Below, piece after piece: positions 1 through 10,730 of a DNA stretch of 64,000 nt. The notes beneath the pieces were generated by a model. The model did no database searches, was not told where the DNA came from, and was given only the letters and a program-made list of their open reading frames with translations. The first letter of the stretch is position 1. Each line of letters opens with the position of its first letter. Source of the stretch: Mycolicibacterium baixiangningiae (lineage in GTDB: Bacteria; Actinomycetota; Actinomycetes; Mycobacteriales; Mycobacteriaceae); contig NZ_CP066218.1 of NCBI RefSeq assembly GCF_016313185.1, positions 4,712,001 to 4,776,000 on the forward strand, written 5' to 3'. Both the position numbers and the translations under genes were made by a program.

Positions 1-372
1 CGTTGTGCACTGGCACGGTTGGGCCCCGACCACGAAACGTGAGCCGGTAGTCGGATATTCCGGGAACCAGGGGCACGCAAGAAGTCGGCGCGATACCGCA
101 CCGTTGGTCAATACTACCCGCTGCGTGGGCTGCCCCAAAATCCGCGCGAATTGCCGCATCCACCGGGGCCCACAACCGCGAGAATGGACTCGACGATACC
201 CGCTCGCGGGCGCCCTCCGAAGGGACTCACTTACTCGGGGACCCGGCCGCCGACGGCGAGTCACCGACCTCTTAGGCGTGGTACCGACGTTTGGCGGCCG
301 TTCCACCGGGCACGCGACACGTAGGTGGTCGTGGGCTGATGCCGACACCGCGACCGGTCAGGGGAAGACGTC
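1..372. other. Non-coding leader region upstream of the adh gene
   Basis: No convincing gene is seen here; the open frames lack family features. The adh start is preceded by a purine-rich ribosome binding site (GGGGAAG, about 7 bases upstream). Two direct GGGAC pentamers (within 222-227 and 238-243) resemble half-sites of the DosR/DevR box, whose full consensus is a 20-bp palindrome built on GGGACT and AGTCCC. The arms here are in direct rather than inverted orientation, so DosR control is only a weak possibility. Confidence 0.4.
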
Positions 373-1422
373 ATGCACGCAATGGTTTACCACGGCCCGG
401 GTCGGCGCTCGTGGGAAGAAGTGCCCGACCCGGCCATCGAGCGGGCCACCGACGCCATCGTGCGGGTTGATGCCGTCACCATCTGCGGCACCGACCTGCA
501 CATCCTCAAAGGCGACGTGCCCGAGGTGGAGTCCGGCCGCATCCTCGGTCACGAAGCGGTGGGCACCGTTGTGGACGTCGGTTCCGCCGTCGAACGTCTC
601 GCCGTCGGCGACCGGGTGCTCGTGTCATGCGTCAGCGCCTGCGGCAGTTGCCGATACTGCCGCGGCGGCGAGTATGGACAGTGCCTGGGTGGCGGCGGGT
701 GGATCCTCGGCCATCTCATCGACGGGACCCAGGCCGAATACGTCCGCGTGCCCTTCGCCGACAACTCCACCCACAAGGTCCCCGAAGGGGTGAGCGACGA
801 CCAAATGGTCATGCTCGCCGACATCCTCCCGACCTCCTACGAAGTGGGGGTGCTCAAGGGCGCGGTGCGGCCCGGTGACGTCGTCGCCATCATCGGCGCC
901 GGCCCGATCGGTCTGGCGGCCATCCTGACTGCCCGCCTCTACAGCCCCCGCCAGATCGTCGTGATCGATCTTGCCGAGAGCCGCCTCGACGCGGCGAAGA
1001 AGTTCGGTGCGGACGTGGGGATCAACTCGGGTTCACAGGATGCGCGTGCAGTCATCCACGAAATGACCGGCGGCCTGGGCGCCGACGTGACGATGGAGGC
1101 GGTGGGCATACCCGCGACGTTCGAGCAGGCGGTCTCGTGGGTGCGGCCCGGCGGGCACGTGGCCAATATCGGCGTGCACGGCGCACCGGCGACCCTGCAC
1201 CTGGAAGACATCTGGATCAAGAACCTCACGATCACCACCGGACTGGTGGACACGCATTCCACGCCGACCTTGATCGGGCTGGTGGCAGGGCACCGGCTCG
1301 ACACCTCGCCGATGATCACTCACCGCTACGGGATGGACGAATTCGAAAGCGCCTACGACGTTTTCAGTCGGCCATCCGACACCGGAGCACTGAAGGTACT
1401 GCTGACCGCTTCCCGGCCCTGA
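373..1422 (+). CDS. Zinc-dependent alcohol dehydrogenase (MDR family)
   Basis: A 349-residue medium-chain dehydrogenase/reductase, expected to oxidise an alcohol or reduce an aldehyde with NAD(P)(H). The catalytic zinc ligands Cys38 and the His60-Glu61 pair are visible, as is the structural-zinc set Cys90, Cys93, Cys96 and Cys104. The Rossmann glycine motif GAGPIG is at 175-180. The length is typical of the family. The start is the ATG behind a GGGGAAG ribosome binding site. The stop codon overlaps the next gene's ATG in a TGATG, so it is translationally coupled to a CtpF-like ATPase. The physiological substrate cannot be read from the sequence. Confidence 0.88.
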   Translation: MHAMVYHGPGRRSWEEVPDPAIERATDAIVRVDAVTICGTDLHILKGDVPEVESGRILGHEAVGTVVDVGSAVERLAVGDRVLVSCVSACGSCRYCRGGEYGQCLGGGGWILGHLIDGTQAEYVRVPFADNSTHKVPEGVSDDQMVMLADILPTSYEVGVLKGAVRPGDVVAIIGAGPIGLAAILTARLYSPRQIVVIDLAESRLDAAKKFGADVGINSGSQDARAVIHEMTGGLGADVTMEAVGIPATFEQAVSWVRPGGHVANIGVHGAPATLHLEDIWIKNLTITTGLVDTHSTPTLIGLVAGHRLDTSPMITHRYGMDEFESAYDVFSRPSDTGALKVLLTASRP

Positions 1423-4127
1423 TGGCCGCCCCGACGCCGGTCGCCGCTGACTCCCATCACGGACTGCCCGTTCACGAGGTGGTCCTGATCATGCAGACCG
1501 ACGTGCACCGGGGTCTGTCCGATGCGGTCGCGCAGGATCGTCTGAACCGGTTCGGGCCCAACGCACTTCCGTCATCGCAGGGTGCCGGATTGCTGATCCG
1601 CATCCTGCGACAGTTCCACCACCCGCTGATCTACGTGCTGCTCGCGGCCGGGGCCGTGACGGCGGCGTTGAGCGAATACATCGACTCGGCGGTCATCTTC
1701 GGTGTGGTCATCGTCAACGCCGTCGTCGGCTTCATCCAGGAATCGAGGGCGCAAGCCGCGCTGGCCAGCCTGCAGGCCATGGTTCACACCGAGGCCAAGG
1801 TGGTCCGCGACGGCCAGGAGCGCACGGTCGCCTCCGATCAACTGGTGCCCGGGGATCTGGTGTTGATCGAAGCCGGAGACAAAGTGCCGGCTGACCTTCG
1901 GCTGCTCCGGACGACCGAACTGCAGGTGGACGAGTCCGCGCTGACCGGTGAGTCGCTGCCGGTCGCCAAGGACGTGGCGGCGCTGCCCGCGGCCACCCCG
2001 GTGGCCGACCGGCGCAACATGGCCTACTCGGGCACTTTGGTGACGGGAGGCGCTGGGGCCGGCGTCGTCGTCGCCACCGGTTCAGAGACCGAGATCGGCG
2101 AAATCCACCGCCTGGTCGGAGCCGCCGAAGTGCTCGAGACACCGCTGACCGCCAAGCTCGCGTGGTTCAGCAAGGTTCTCACGGTGGGGATCCTCGCGCT
2201 GGCCGCCGCGACGTTCGCCCTTGGCCTGTTGCGCAGACAGGACGCGGTGGAGACCTTCACCGCGGCCATCGCGCTCGCGGTCGGCGCGATCCCGGAAGGT
2301 CTGCCTGCCGCCGTCACGATCACCCTGGCCATCGGTGTCGGGCGAATGGCGAAGCGGCGGGCGGTCATTCGTCGTCTCCCCGCCGTCGAAACGCTGGGCA
2401 GCACCACCGTCATCTGCAGCGACAAGACCGGCACCCTCACCGAGAACGAGATGACGGTGCGCGAGATCTGGACAGCGGACGGGTCGGTGACGGTGACCGG
2501 GGCCGGCTACGCACCCGAGGGCGAGCTGCTGCGGGCCGACGGGCAGCCCGTCGCGATCGAGGGTGACGCCGCCTTGGGCTGGTCATTGCGGGTGGGTGCG
2601 GCATGCAACGACGCTGCACTGGGATTCGACGGCGAGCGTTGGCACATCACCGGTGACCCGACCGAGGCGGCGATGCTCGTCGTCGCCGCGAAGGCCGGTC
2701 TGCCCGCGGACCGGATCGCCGGGGAACTCCCCCGGGTCGAGGCGATCCCGTTCACCTCCGAACGGCAGTACATGGCGACGCTGAACGAGTACGGCCGGGA
2801 ACACGTCGTGTTGGTCAAGGGTGCCGTGGAACGCTTACTCGACATGTGCGCCACCGTGATGGCCGCCGACGGGTCGGCGCGCCCGATCGACCGCTCCACG
2901 GTGCTGGGCGCGGCTGACCGACTGGCGGCCGAGGGTCTGCGGGTCCTGGCGTGCGGCGTGTGTACGAGCGTCGATCCGGAACGCTTCGGCGACGACCAGC
3001 TGACCGGCTCGGTGACGCTGACGGGTCTGCAGGCCATGCTGGACCCGCCGCGCGAGGCCGCCGAGCGGGCGGTGGCGGCGTGTCATTCGGCGGGCATCGC
3101 GGTGAAGATGATCACCGGTGACCACGCCGGCACGGCCTCCGCGGTCGCCGAGAGCGTCGGGCTGCTCACCCGTGCGGAGGCCGGCCGGCGGGCGGTGCTG
3201 ACCGGCGCGGAGGTGGCCGCCCTGCCCGCCGACGAACTGCCCGGTGCGGTGGAAAGGGCCAGCGTCTTCGCCAGGGTCTCACCGGAACAGAAGCTGCGGC
3301 TCGTCGATGCCCTGCAGGACACCGGAAACGTCGTCGCGATGACCGGGGACGGTGTCAACGACGCTCCCGCGCTGCGTCAGGCCGACATCGGTGTCGCGAT
3401 GGGCCGCAGCGGGACCGAGGTCGCCAAGGAAGCCGCGGACATGGTCCTCACCGACGACGACTTCGCCACCATCGAGGCCGCCGTGGAAGAGGGGCGCGGG
3501 GTCTACGACAACCTCACGAAGTTCATCACGTGGACGTTGCCCACCAACATCGGTGAGGGCCTGGTGATCCTGGTGGGCATCGCGCTGGGCGCCGTGCTGC
3601 CGATACTGCCCACCCAGATCCTGTGGATCAACATGACCACCGCGGTCGCGCTCGGGCTGATGCTGGCCTTCGAGCCCAAGGAGGCCGGGATCATGACGCG
3701 CCCTCCGCGCGACCCGGCCGAACCGCTTCTCACCAGAAGGTTGGTGGTGCGGATCCTGTTGGTGTCCGCGCTCCTGGTCGCCGGGTGCTGGTGGCTGTTC
3801 GAGTGGGAACTCGACCGAGGCGCCACTCTGCCCGAAGCCCGCACGGCGGCTTTGAACCTGTTCGTCGTCGTCGAGGCGTTCTACCTGTTCAGTTGCCGCT
3901 CCCTGACCCACTCGGCATGGCGCATCGGGCTGTTCACCAACCGTTGGCTCATCGTGGGTGTCGCGGTCCAAGCGCTCGCCCAACTCGCGATCACCTATCT
4001 GCCCGCCATGAACGCGGTCTTCGAAACGGCCCCGCTGGACGTCGACACCTGGCTGCGCATCTTCGGCGTCGCCCTCCTCAGCAGCGTGGTGGTCGCCGCG
4101 GCGAAGGGCCTGCGGACTCGCACCTAG
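1422..4127 (+). CDS. ctpF: CtpF-like P-type cation-transporting ATPase
   Basis: A 901-residue P2-type ATPase that couples ATP hydrolysis to cation export across the plasma membrane. Visible features are an N-terminal cation-ATPase domain, the actuator motif TGES (175-178), the membrane ion-site motif PEGLP (291-295), the phosphorylation motif DKTGT with Asp334, the hinge motif TGDGVNDAPAL in the C-terminal half, and a terminal block of hydrophobic helices. Length and layout match M. tuberculosis CtpF (about 905 residues), which belongs to the DosR hypoxia regulon. The ATG at 1422 overlaps the adh stop, giving a natural start. A larger in-frame opening extends into adh but is not family-like. 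Calcium is a reasonable substrate guess, not proven. Confidence 0.85.
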   Translation: MAAPTPVAADSHHGLPVHEVVLIMQTDVHRGLSDAVAQDRLNRFGPNALPSSQGAGLLIRILRQFHHPLIYVLLAAGAVTAALSEYIDSAVIFGVVIVNAVVGFIQESRAQAALASLQAMVHTEAKVVRDGQERTVASDQLVPGDLVLIEAGDKVPADLRLLRTTELQVDESALTGESLPVAKDVAALPAATPVADRRNMAYSGTLVTGGAGAGVVVATGSETEIGEIHRLVGAAEVLETPLTAKLAWFSKVLTVGILALAAATFALGLLRRQDAVETFTAAIALAVGAIPEGLPAAVTITLAIGVGRMAKRRAVIRRLPAVETLGSTTVICSDKTGTLTENEMTVREIWTADGSVTVTGAGYAPEGELLRADGQPVAIEGDAALGWSLRVGAACNDAALGFDGERWHITGDPTEAAMLVVAAKAGLPADRIAGELPRVEAIPFTSERQYMATLNEYGREHVVLVKGAVERLLDMCATVMAADGSARPIDRSTVLGAADRLAAEGLRVLACGVCTSVDPERFGDDQLTGSVTLTGLQAMLDPPREAAERAVAACHSAGIAVKMITGDHAGTASAVAESVGLLTRAEAGRRAVLTGAEVAALPADELPGAVERASVFARVSPEQKLRLVDALQDTGNVVAMTGDGVNDAPALRQADIGVAMGRSGTEVAKEAADMVLTDDDFATIEAAVEEGRGVYDNLTKFITWTLPTNIGEGLVILVGIALGAVLPILPTQILWINMTTAVALGLMLAFEPKEAGIMTRPPRDPAEPLLTRRLVVRILLVSALLVAGCWWLFEWELDRGATLPEARTAALNLFVVVEAFYLFSCRSLTHSAWRIGLFTNRWLIVGVAVQALAQLAITYLPAMNAVFETAPLDVDTWLRIFGVALLSSVVVAAAKGLRTRT

Positions 4128-4187
4128 ACCTCACGATCCCACGGTCACGGCGGTATTGGCTGGACGACTGGCGCATACTTGATCCCG

Positions 4188-5852
4188 ATGACAGGCCCCG
4201 CCGCGGTACCCCGCAAACCCGTGATCCTCACCGTCGACGACGATCCGGCGGTCTCGCGCGCGGTCGCGCGCGACCTGCGCCGTCACTACGGCGAACACTT
4301 CCGGATCGTGCGCGCCGAATCCGGCCCGGACGCGCTCGAGACGCTCAACGAGCTGAAGCTGCGCGGCGAGACCGTCGCGGTGTTCGTCGCCGACTACCGC
4401 ATGCCGCAGATGAGCGGCATCGAGTTCCTCGAAGAGGCGATGGACATCTTCCCGATGGCGCGCCGGGTGCTGCTCACCGCGTACGCCGACACCCACGCCG
4501 CGATCGACGCGATCAACGTCGTCGATCTGGACCACTACCTGCTCAAGCCGTGGGACCCGCCGGAGGAGAAGCTGTACCCGGTGGTCGACGCGCTGATCGA
4601 GGCCTGGCGCGAGACCGGCGACCGGGCCATCCCGCACACCAAGATCATCGGCCACCCGTGGAACGCGCGGTCCTCCGAGGTGCGCGAGTTCCTGGCCCGA
4701 AATCGCCTGTACTACACATGGTTCCGGGCCGACGAGCCGAGGGGCGCCAAGCTGCTGGAGGCCGCCAAGCTGGACGGCCTGACGCTGCCTGTCGTCATCA
4801 CCGAGCAGGGCGAGACGCTGGTCGACCCGTCGGATGCGGATCTGGCCGCCACCCTCGGGCTGACCACCACGCCGGCCGAGGACTTCTACGATCTCGTCGT
4901 CATCGGCGGCGGGCCCGCCGGTCTGGCCGCCGCGGTGTACGGGGCGTCCGAAGGCCTCAAGACGGTGCTCATCGAACGCACCGCCACCGGCGGGCAGGCC
5001 GGGCAGAGTTCTCGCATCGAGAACTACCTCGGCTTCCCCGACGGATTGTCGGGTACACAGCTCGCCGAGCGGGCGCGCAGGCAGGCCGAGAAGTTCGATG
5101 CGGAGCTGATCACCGCCGCCGAGGTGACCGCGCTGGAGATCGACGGGTCAGCCCGCACCGTCCGACTGTCCGACGGCCGCTCGATCGGCGCGCGCTCGGT
5201 GATCCTGGCGATGGGCGTCGAATACCGCCAGCTTCCGGCCGAGGGGTGCGACGGATTGACCGGTGCGGGGGTGTACTACGGCGCCACCGCGTCGGTGGCG
5301 TCGGACTGCGACGACGACGAGGTGTATGTGATCGGCGGCGCGAACTCCGCCGGTCAGGCCGCGATGTACCTGTCGCGCACCGCCAAGAGGGTCACGATCG
5401 TGAGCCGCAGACGGCTCGAGGATTCGATGTCGTACTACCTGGTTCAGCAGATCAGGGCCAACGACAAGATCCGCGAGATGCCGAACACCGTGGTGCATGC
5501 CGTCAAGGGCGACGGCCACCTCGAGGGCATGTGTCTGCAGAACACGCAGACGGGCACGCGCGAAGACGTCACCTGCGGCCGGATGTTCATCTTCATCGGC
5601 GCCGAACCGCGCACCGAGTGGCTCGACGGCATCGTGGTCCGCGACGACCACGGATTCATCCTGGCCGGGCCGGATCTGCGCGACATCTCGGGCTGGACGC
5701 TGGATCGCCCGCCGCACCACCTGGAAACAAGTGTGCCCGGTGTGTTTGTTGCAGGTGATGTGCGCGCGGAATCCGCCAAGCGGGTGGCCGCTGCCGTCGG
5801 CGAAGGGTCGATGGCGGTCATGTTGGTGCACCGTTACCTGGCGGAAGCCTAG
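4188..5852 (+). CDS. Response regulator-glutaredoxin-thioredoxin reductase fusion
   Basis: A 554-residue three-part protein. Residues about 10-130 form a CheY-like receiver with an acidic pocket, phospho-acceptor Asp69 (ADYRMP) and conserved Lys120. Residues about 150-225 look like a degenerate glutaredoxin-like fold. Residues about 235-554 are a thioredoxin-reductase-type FAD/NADPH module with the FAD motif GGGPAG (240-245) and the NADPH motif GGANSAG. The CxxC redox pair expected just before the NADPH motif is absent: ATAS occupies that position (366-369). Classical thioredoxin reduction is therefore unlikely. The ATG at 4188 is preferred over an in-frame TTG at 4179 because a weak -10 (CATACT, 4174-4179) would give a leaderless transcript. 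It lies 19 bases before a histidine kinase gene, the likely partner. Confidence 0.85.
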   Translation: MTGPAAVPRKPVILTVDDDPAVSRAVARDLRRHYGEHFRIVRAESGPDALETLNELKLRGETVAVFVADYRMPQMSGIEFLEEAMDIFPMARRVLLTAYADTHAAIDAINVVDLDHYLLKPWDPPEEKLYPVVDALIEAWRETGDRAIPHTKIIGHPWNARSSEVREFLARNRLYYTWFRADEPRGAKLLEAAKLDGLTLPVVITEQGETLVDPSDADLAATLGLTTTPAEDFYDLVVIGGGPAGLAAAVYGASEGLKTVLIERTATGGQAGQSSRIENYLGFPDGLSGTQLAERARRQAEKFDAELITAAEVTALEIDGSARTVRLSDGRSIGARSVILAMGVEYRQLPAEGCDGLTGAGVYYGATASVASDCDDDEVYVIGGANSAGQAAMYLSRTAKRVTIVSRRRLEDSMSYYLVQQIRANDKIREMPNTVVHAVKGDGHLEGMCLQNTQTGTREDVTCGRMFIFIGAEPRTEWLDGIVVRDDHGFILAGPDLRDISGWTLDRPPHHLETSVPGVFVAGDVRAESAKRVAAAVGEGSMAVMLVHRYLAEA

Positions 5853-5871
5853 AAGGGTCGAGGAGACGGAC

Positions 5872-7332
5872 ATGGGTGAAAAGTGCCTGGCCCACGAATT
5901 GCGCACGCTGTTCCTGTTTGAGGCGCTGACCGACGAACAGCTGGACATGCTGTGCGCGGACGGCCACATCGAGACGTTCCCGACCGGTCCGCTGTGCACC
6001 GAAGGTGACCCGGCCACCTGCTTCTACGTGATGATCGACGGCGAGCTGGTGATGTCGAAACGCTCCGGTGGTGCGGACATCGAGACCGGCCGCACCTCCC
6101 AGCGCGGCGTGTACTGCGGCGCCTGGTCTGCGTACGTCCCGGGCGAGGAGCATGTCTACGAGGCGTCGGTCCGGTTGACCACACCGTCGCGGTTCTTCGT
6201 GCTCGACGCCGACGCGTTCGCCCGGTTCATGCAGTCCCAGTTCCCGATGGCCGTCCACCTGCTCGAGGGCCACCGCGTCGGTGGGCGCAGGCAGCATCAG
6301 ATCATCGGCCAGCGGGAGAAGCTGCTGGCGCTGGGCACCATCACCGCCGGACTGACCCACCAGCTCAACAACCCCGCCGCCGCCACCGCCCGGGCCGTGG
6401 CGGATCTGCAGGAGGGCGTCGGCAAGATGCGCCACAAGCTGGCCATGCTCGCCGACGGCAAGTTCAGCCCGGAGGCACTGCGGGTGCTGGTGAAGATCCA
6501 GGATCAGGTGGCCGAGCAGGTCGCGAAGTCCAGGAGCCAGGATCTGACGGCGCTGGAGACCTCCGACCGGGAGGAGCTGATCGGTGACTGGCTCGACGAC
6601 CACGGGATCGCCGGCGGCTGGGACTATGCCCCGACCTTCGTCGAGGCGGGTCTCGACATCGACTGGCTCGAGCGCATCTCGGCTTCGGTCGACGACGCCA
6701 TGGACGGCGACGGTTCGGCGTCCCTGCAGAGCGCCATCGGCTGGCTGAAGTACACGATCGACACCGAACTGCGGATGAGCGAGATCGCCGAGGCGAGTAA
6801 ACGCATCTCCGCGCTGCTGGCCGGCGCGAAGCAGTATTCGCAGATGGACCGCGGCGCCTATCAGAGCGCCAACGTGCACGAACTCATCTACAGCACCATC
6901 AAGACGATCTTCGGCGACAAGATCGGCAAGGACAAACCGGTCCGGCTGGTGTGGGAGAAGGACACCTCGCTGCCCGAATTGCTCTGCTACCCAGGCGATC
7001 TCAACGAGGTGTGGACCAACCTGATCCAGAACGCGATCCAGGCGATGGGCGGGCACGGCACGCTGACCGTACGCACCATACGGGAGAACGACGAGCGGGT
7101 GCGCATCGAGATCTGCGACGACGGGCCGGGCATCCCCGAGGACATCGTCGGCCGCATCTTCACCCCGTTCTTCACCACCAAACCGGTCGGCGAGGGTACG
7201 GGGCTCGGTCTCGATCTGGCGCGCCGCATCATCGTCGAGAAGCACCACGGCGACATCCGCGTCGAATCCCGGCCCGGCGACACCCGCTTCATCGTCTGTC
7301 TGCCGCTGCAGGCGCCGGCCACCGCGGAATAG
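5872..7332 (+). CDS. Histidine kinase with N-terminal cyclic-nucleotide-binding-like domain
   Basis: A 486-residue soluble sensor kinase without transmembrane segments. Residues about 12-130 form a CRP/cNMP-binding-like beta barrel. An H-box follows with His163 in a THQLNNPAAA context, then a long helical insert, and a C-terminal HATPase domain with N-box (NEVWTNLIQNAIQAM), G1 (DDGPGIPE) and G2 (GTGLGL) motifs. It is predicted to autophosphorylate and signal to the receiver of the fusion protein encoded directly upstream. The pairing of a nucleotide- or redox-type sensor with a flavoprotein receiver suggests a redox- or metabolism-responsive cytoplasmic pathway; this is inference. The start ATG follows a GAGGAG ribosome binding site. 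Confidence 0.86.
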   Translation: MGEKCLAHELRTLFLFEALTDEQLDMLCADGHIETFPTGPLCTEGDPATCFYVMIDGELVMSKRSGGADIETGRTSQRGVYCGAWSAYVPGEEHVYEASVRLTTPSRFFVLDADAFARFMQSQFPMAVHLLEGHRVGGRRQHQIIGQREKLLALGTITAGLTHQLNNPAAATARAVADLQEGVGKMRHKLAMLADGKFSPEALRVLVKIQDQVAEQVAKSRSQDLTALETSDREELIGDWLDDHGIAGGWDYAPTFVEAGLDIDWLERISASVDDAMDGDGSASLQSAIGWLKYTIDTELRMSEIAEASKRISALLAGAKQYSQMDRGAYQSANVHELIYSTIKTIFGDKIGKDKPVRLVWEKDTSLPELLCYPGDLNEVWTNLIQNAIQAMGGHGTLTVRTIRENDERVRIEICDDGPGIPEDIVGRIFTPFFTTKPVGEGTGLGLDLARRIIVEKHHGDIRVESRPGDTRFIVCLPLQAPATAE

Positions 7333-7362
7333 CCTGCGCGGCGCCGTAACGTTGAAGCCCTC

Positions 7363-8193
7363 ATGACAAAACCCCATCTGGGCACGTACGGCGTCTTCAC
7401 CTCCGGCGTCACGCCCGCACAGGCCAAGGACATCGAGGCGCTCGGCTACGGCGCCGTCTGGGTGGGCGGTTCTCCGCCCGCCGAACTGGACTGGGTCGAA
7501 CCGATCCTCGACCAGACGACGACGCTGCAGGTGGCCACCGGCATCGTCAACATCTGGACAGCGGCCGCCGGTCCGGTGGCGGAGTCCTTCCACCGCATCG
7601 AGGCCGCACATCCCGGCCGGTTCCTGCTCGGGATCGGCGTGGGTCACCCCGAGGCACACCAGCAGTACCGCAAACCGTTCGAGGCGCTCACCGAATACCT
7701 CGACGCGCTCGATGAATACGGGGTGCCCCGGGACCGGCGGGTGGTGGCCGCCCTCGGACCCAAGGTGCTCAGACTCTCCGCTGACCGCGCCGCGGGCGCG
7801 CACCCCTACCTCACCACGCCGGAGCACACGGCGCAGGCACGTGAGGTGGTGGGACCGGAGGCGTTCCTGGCGCCCGAACACAAGGTGGTCCTCACCACCG
7901 ACGCCGAGCGGGCCCGCGCGGTCGGCCGCAGGACGCTGGAGGTGTATCTGAACCTCGTCAACTACGTCAACAATTGGAAGCGTCTCGGATTCAGTGATGA
8001 AGATGTGGCGAAACCGGGTAGTGATCGGTTGGTGGACGCCGTCGTGGCCTACGGCACCGTCGACGCCATCGCGGCCCGGCTGAAACAGCATCTCGATGCC
8101 GGCGCCGACCATGTGCCTGTGCAGGTGCTGACCGGACCTGACAAGCTGGTGCCCGCGTTGGCCGACCTGGCCGGACCACTCGGCCTGCAGTGA
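7363..8193 (+). CDS. LLM-class F420-dependent oxidoreductase, copy 1
   Basis: A 276-residue luciferase-like (LLM) TIM-barrel protein resembling the mycobacterial TIGR03620 group, which is predicted to use coenzyme F420. It is a close paralogue of the next gene, sharing the GYGAVWVG segment, a LQVATGIVN core, GAHPYLTTPEHT, and a YVNNWKRLGF segment followed by DEDVAKPGSD. A TAACGT hexamer (7347-7352) shortly before the ATG could be a -10 element giving a short or absent leader. The substrate is unknown. It sits 30 bases after the kinase gene and 18 bases before its paralogue. Confidence 0.82.
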   Translation: MTKPHLGTYGVFTSGVTPAQAKDIEALGYGAVWVGGSPPAELDWVEPILDQTTTLQVATGIVNIWTAAAGPVAESFHRIEAAHPGRFLLGIGVGHPEAHQQYRKPFEALTEYLDALDEYGVPRDRRVVAALGPKVLRLSADRAAGAHPYLTTPEHTAQAREVVGPEAFLAPEHKVVLTTDAERARAVGRRTLEVYLNLVNYVNNWKRLGFSDEDVAKPGSDRLVDAVVAYGTVDAIAARLKQHLDAGADHVPVQVLTGPDKLVPALADLAGPLGLQ

Positions 8194-8211
8194 CGATCGA
8201 AGGAATCAGAT

Positions 8212-9063
8212 ATGACTGACGCAGTTTCCCTCAAGCCCGGCCTCGGCCGCTACGGCGTCTGGACCCCCGGCGCCCCTGAGCCCGAGCAGGCCGCGCAGAT
8301 CGAGGAGCTGGGCTACGGCGCAGTCTGGGTCGGTGCATCCCCCGCGGCCGACCTGGCGTTCGTGGAGCCGATCCTCGAGGCGACCGAGACGCTGCAGGTG
8401 GCCACCGGCATCGTGAACGTGTGGGCGTCGCCGGCCGAAGAGGTCGCCGCGTCGTATCACCGCATCGAGGACAAGTATCCGAGCCGGTTCCTGCTCGGGG
8501 TCGGCATCGGTCACCCGGAGGCCACCGCGGAGTACCGCAAGCCCTACGACGTGCTGGTCGAGTACCTCGACAAGCTGGATGTGGCGAAGGTGCCGACCAG
8601 CCGCATGGTGATCGCCGCGCTCGGTCCGCAGGTGCTGCGACTGGCGGCCCGCCGCAGCGCAGGCGCCCACCCGTACCTGACCACCCCCGAGCACACCGGC
8701 CAGGCGCGCAATCTCGTCGGTCCGACGGTGTTCATCGCCCCGGAGCACAAGGTGGTGCTGAGCACCGACGTCGACGAGGCGCGCGCGATCGGCCGCGAGA
8801 CCGTCGACTTCTACCTCGGCCTGAGCAATTACGTGAACAACTGGAAGCGGTTGGGCTTCACCGACGAGGACGTGGCCAAACCGGGCAGCGACAAGCTGAT
8901 CGACGCGGTGGTCGCCCACGGGACCGCAGAGGACATCGCCGCCCGTCTCGAGGAACACCACGAGCGCGGTGCCGACCACGTGGCCATCCAGGTGCTGGGC
9001 GGCTGGGACAAGCTGATCCCGACGCTGACGGAGCTGGCCGGGCCGCTCGGGTTGAAGGGCTGA
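8212..9063 (+). CDS. LLM-class F420-dependent oxidoreductase, copy 2
   Basis: A 283-residue luciferase-like oxidoreductase, tandem paralogue of the preceding gene with matching motifs along its whole length. Relative to copy 1 it has a slightly longer N-terminus and diverges mainly in surface segments, which suggests an old duplication rather than recent copying. A GAAGGA ribosome binding site precedes the ATG. Cofactor F420 or FMN is inferred from family membership. No substrate-specific residues could be recognised. The two genes are probably co-transcribed. Confidence 0.82.
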   Translation: MTDAVSLKPGLGRYGVWTPGAPEPEQAAQIEELGYGAVWVGASPAADLAFVEPILEATETLQVATGIVNVWASPAEEVAASYHRIEDKYPSRFLLGVGIGHPEATAEYRKPYDVLVEYLDKLDVAKVPTSRMVIAALGPQVLRLAARRSAGAHPYLTTPEHTGQARNLVGPTVFIAPEHKVVLSTDVDEARAIGRETVDFYLGLSNYVNNWKRLGFTDEDVAKPGSDKLIDAVVAHGTAEDIAARLEEHHERGADHVAIQVLGGWDKLIPTLTELAGPLGLKG

Positions 9064-10700
<1,637 letters not shown>

Positions 10701-10730
10701 CAGATCACCTTCCGGCGCCGGAACGCGATC

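Noticed and set aside
222..243. Possible DosR box before adh-ctpF
   Set aside because: Two GGGAC cores are in direct, not inverted, orientation and the AT centre of the consensus is absent. Kept only as a remark.
5..793. Long open frame across the left end and into adh
   Set aside because: Its translation is Arg/Ser/Pro-rich without family motifs, and it overlaps a well-supported dehydrogenase in another frame.
3623..5758. A 700-codon open frame overlapping ctpF and the reductase fusion
   Set aside because: A shadow frame typical of high-GC DNA; composition is almost all Arg, Gly, Ala and Pro, while the true frames carry complete catalytic motifs.
5818..8112. Minus-strand open frame of about 760 codons opposite the kinase and first LLM gene
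   Set aside because: It is the antisense of two well-conserved genes and has no recognisable domain.
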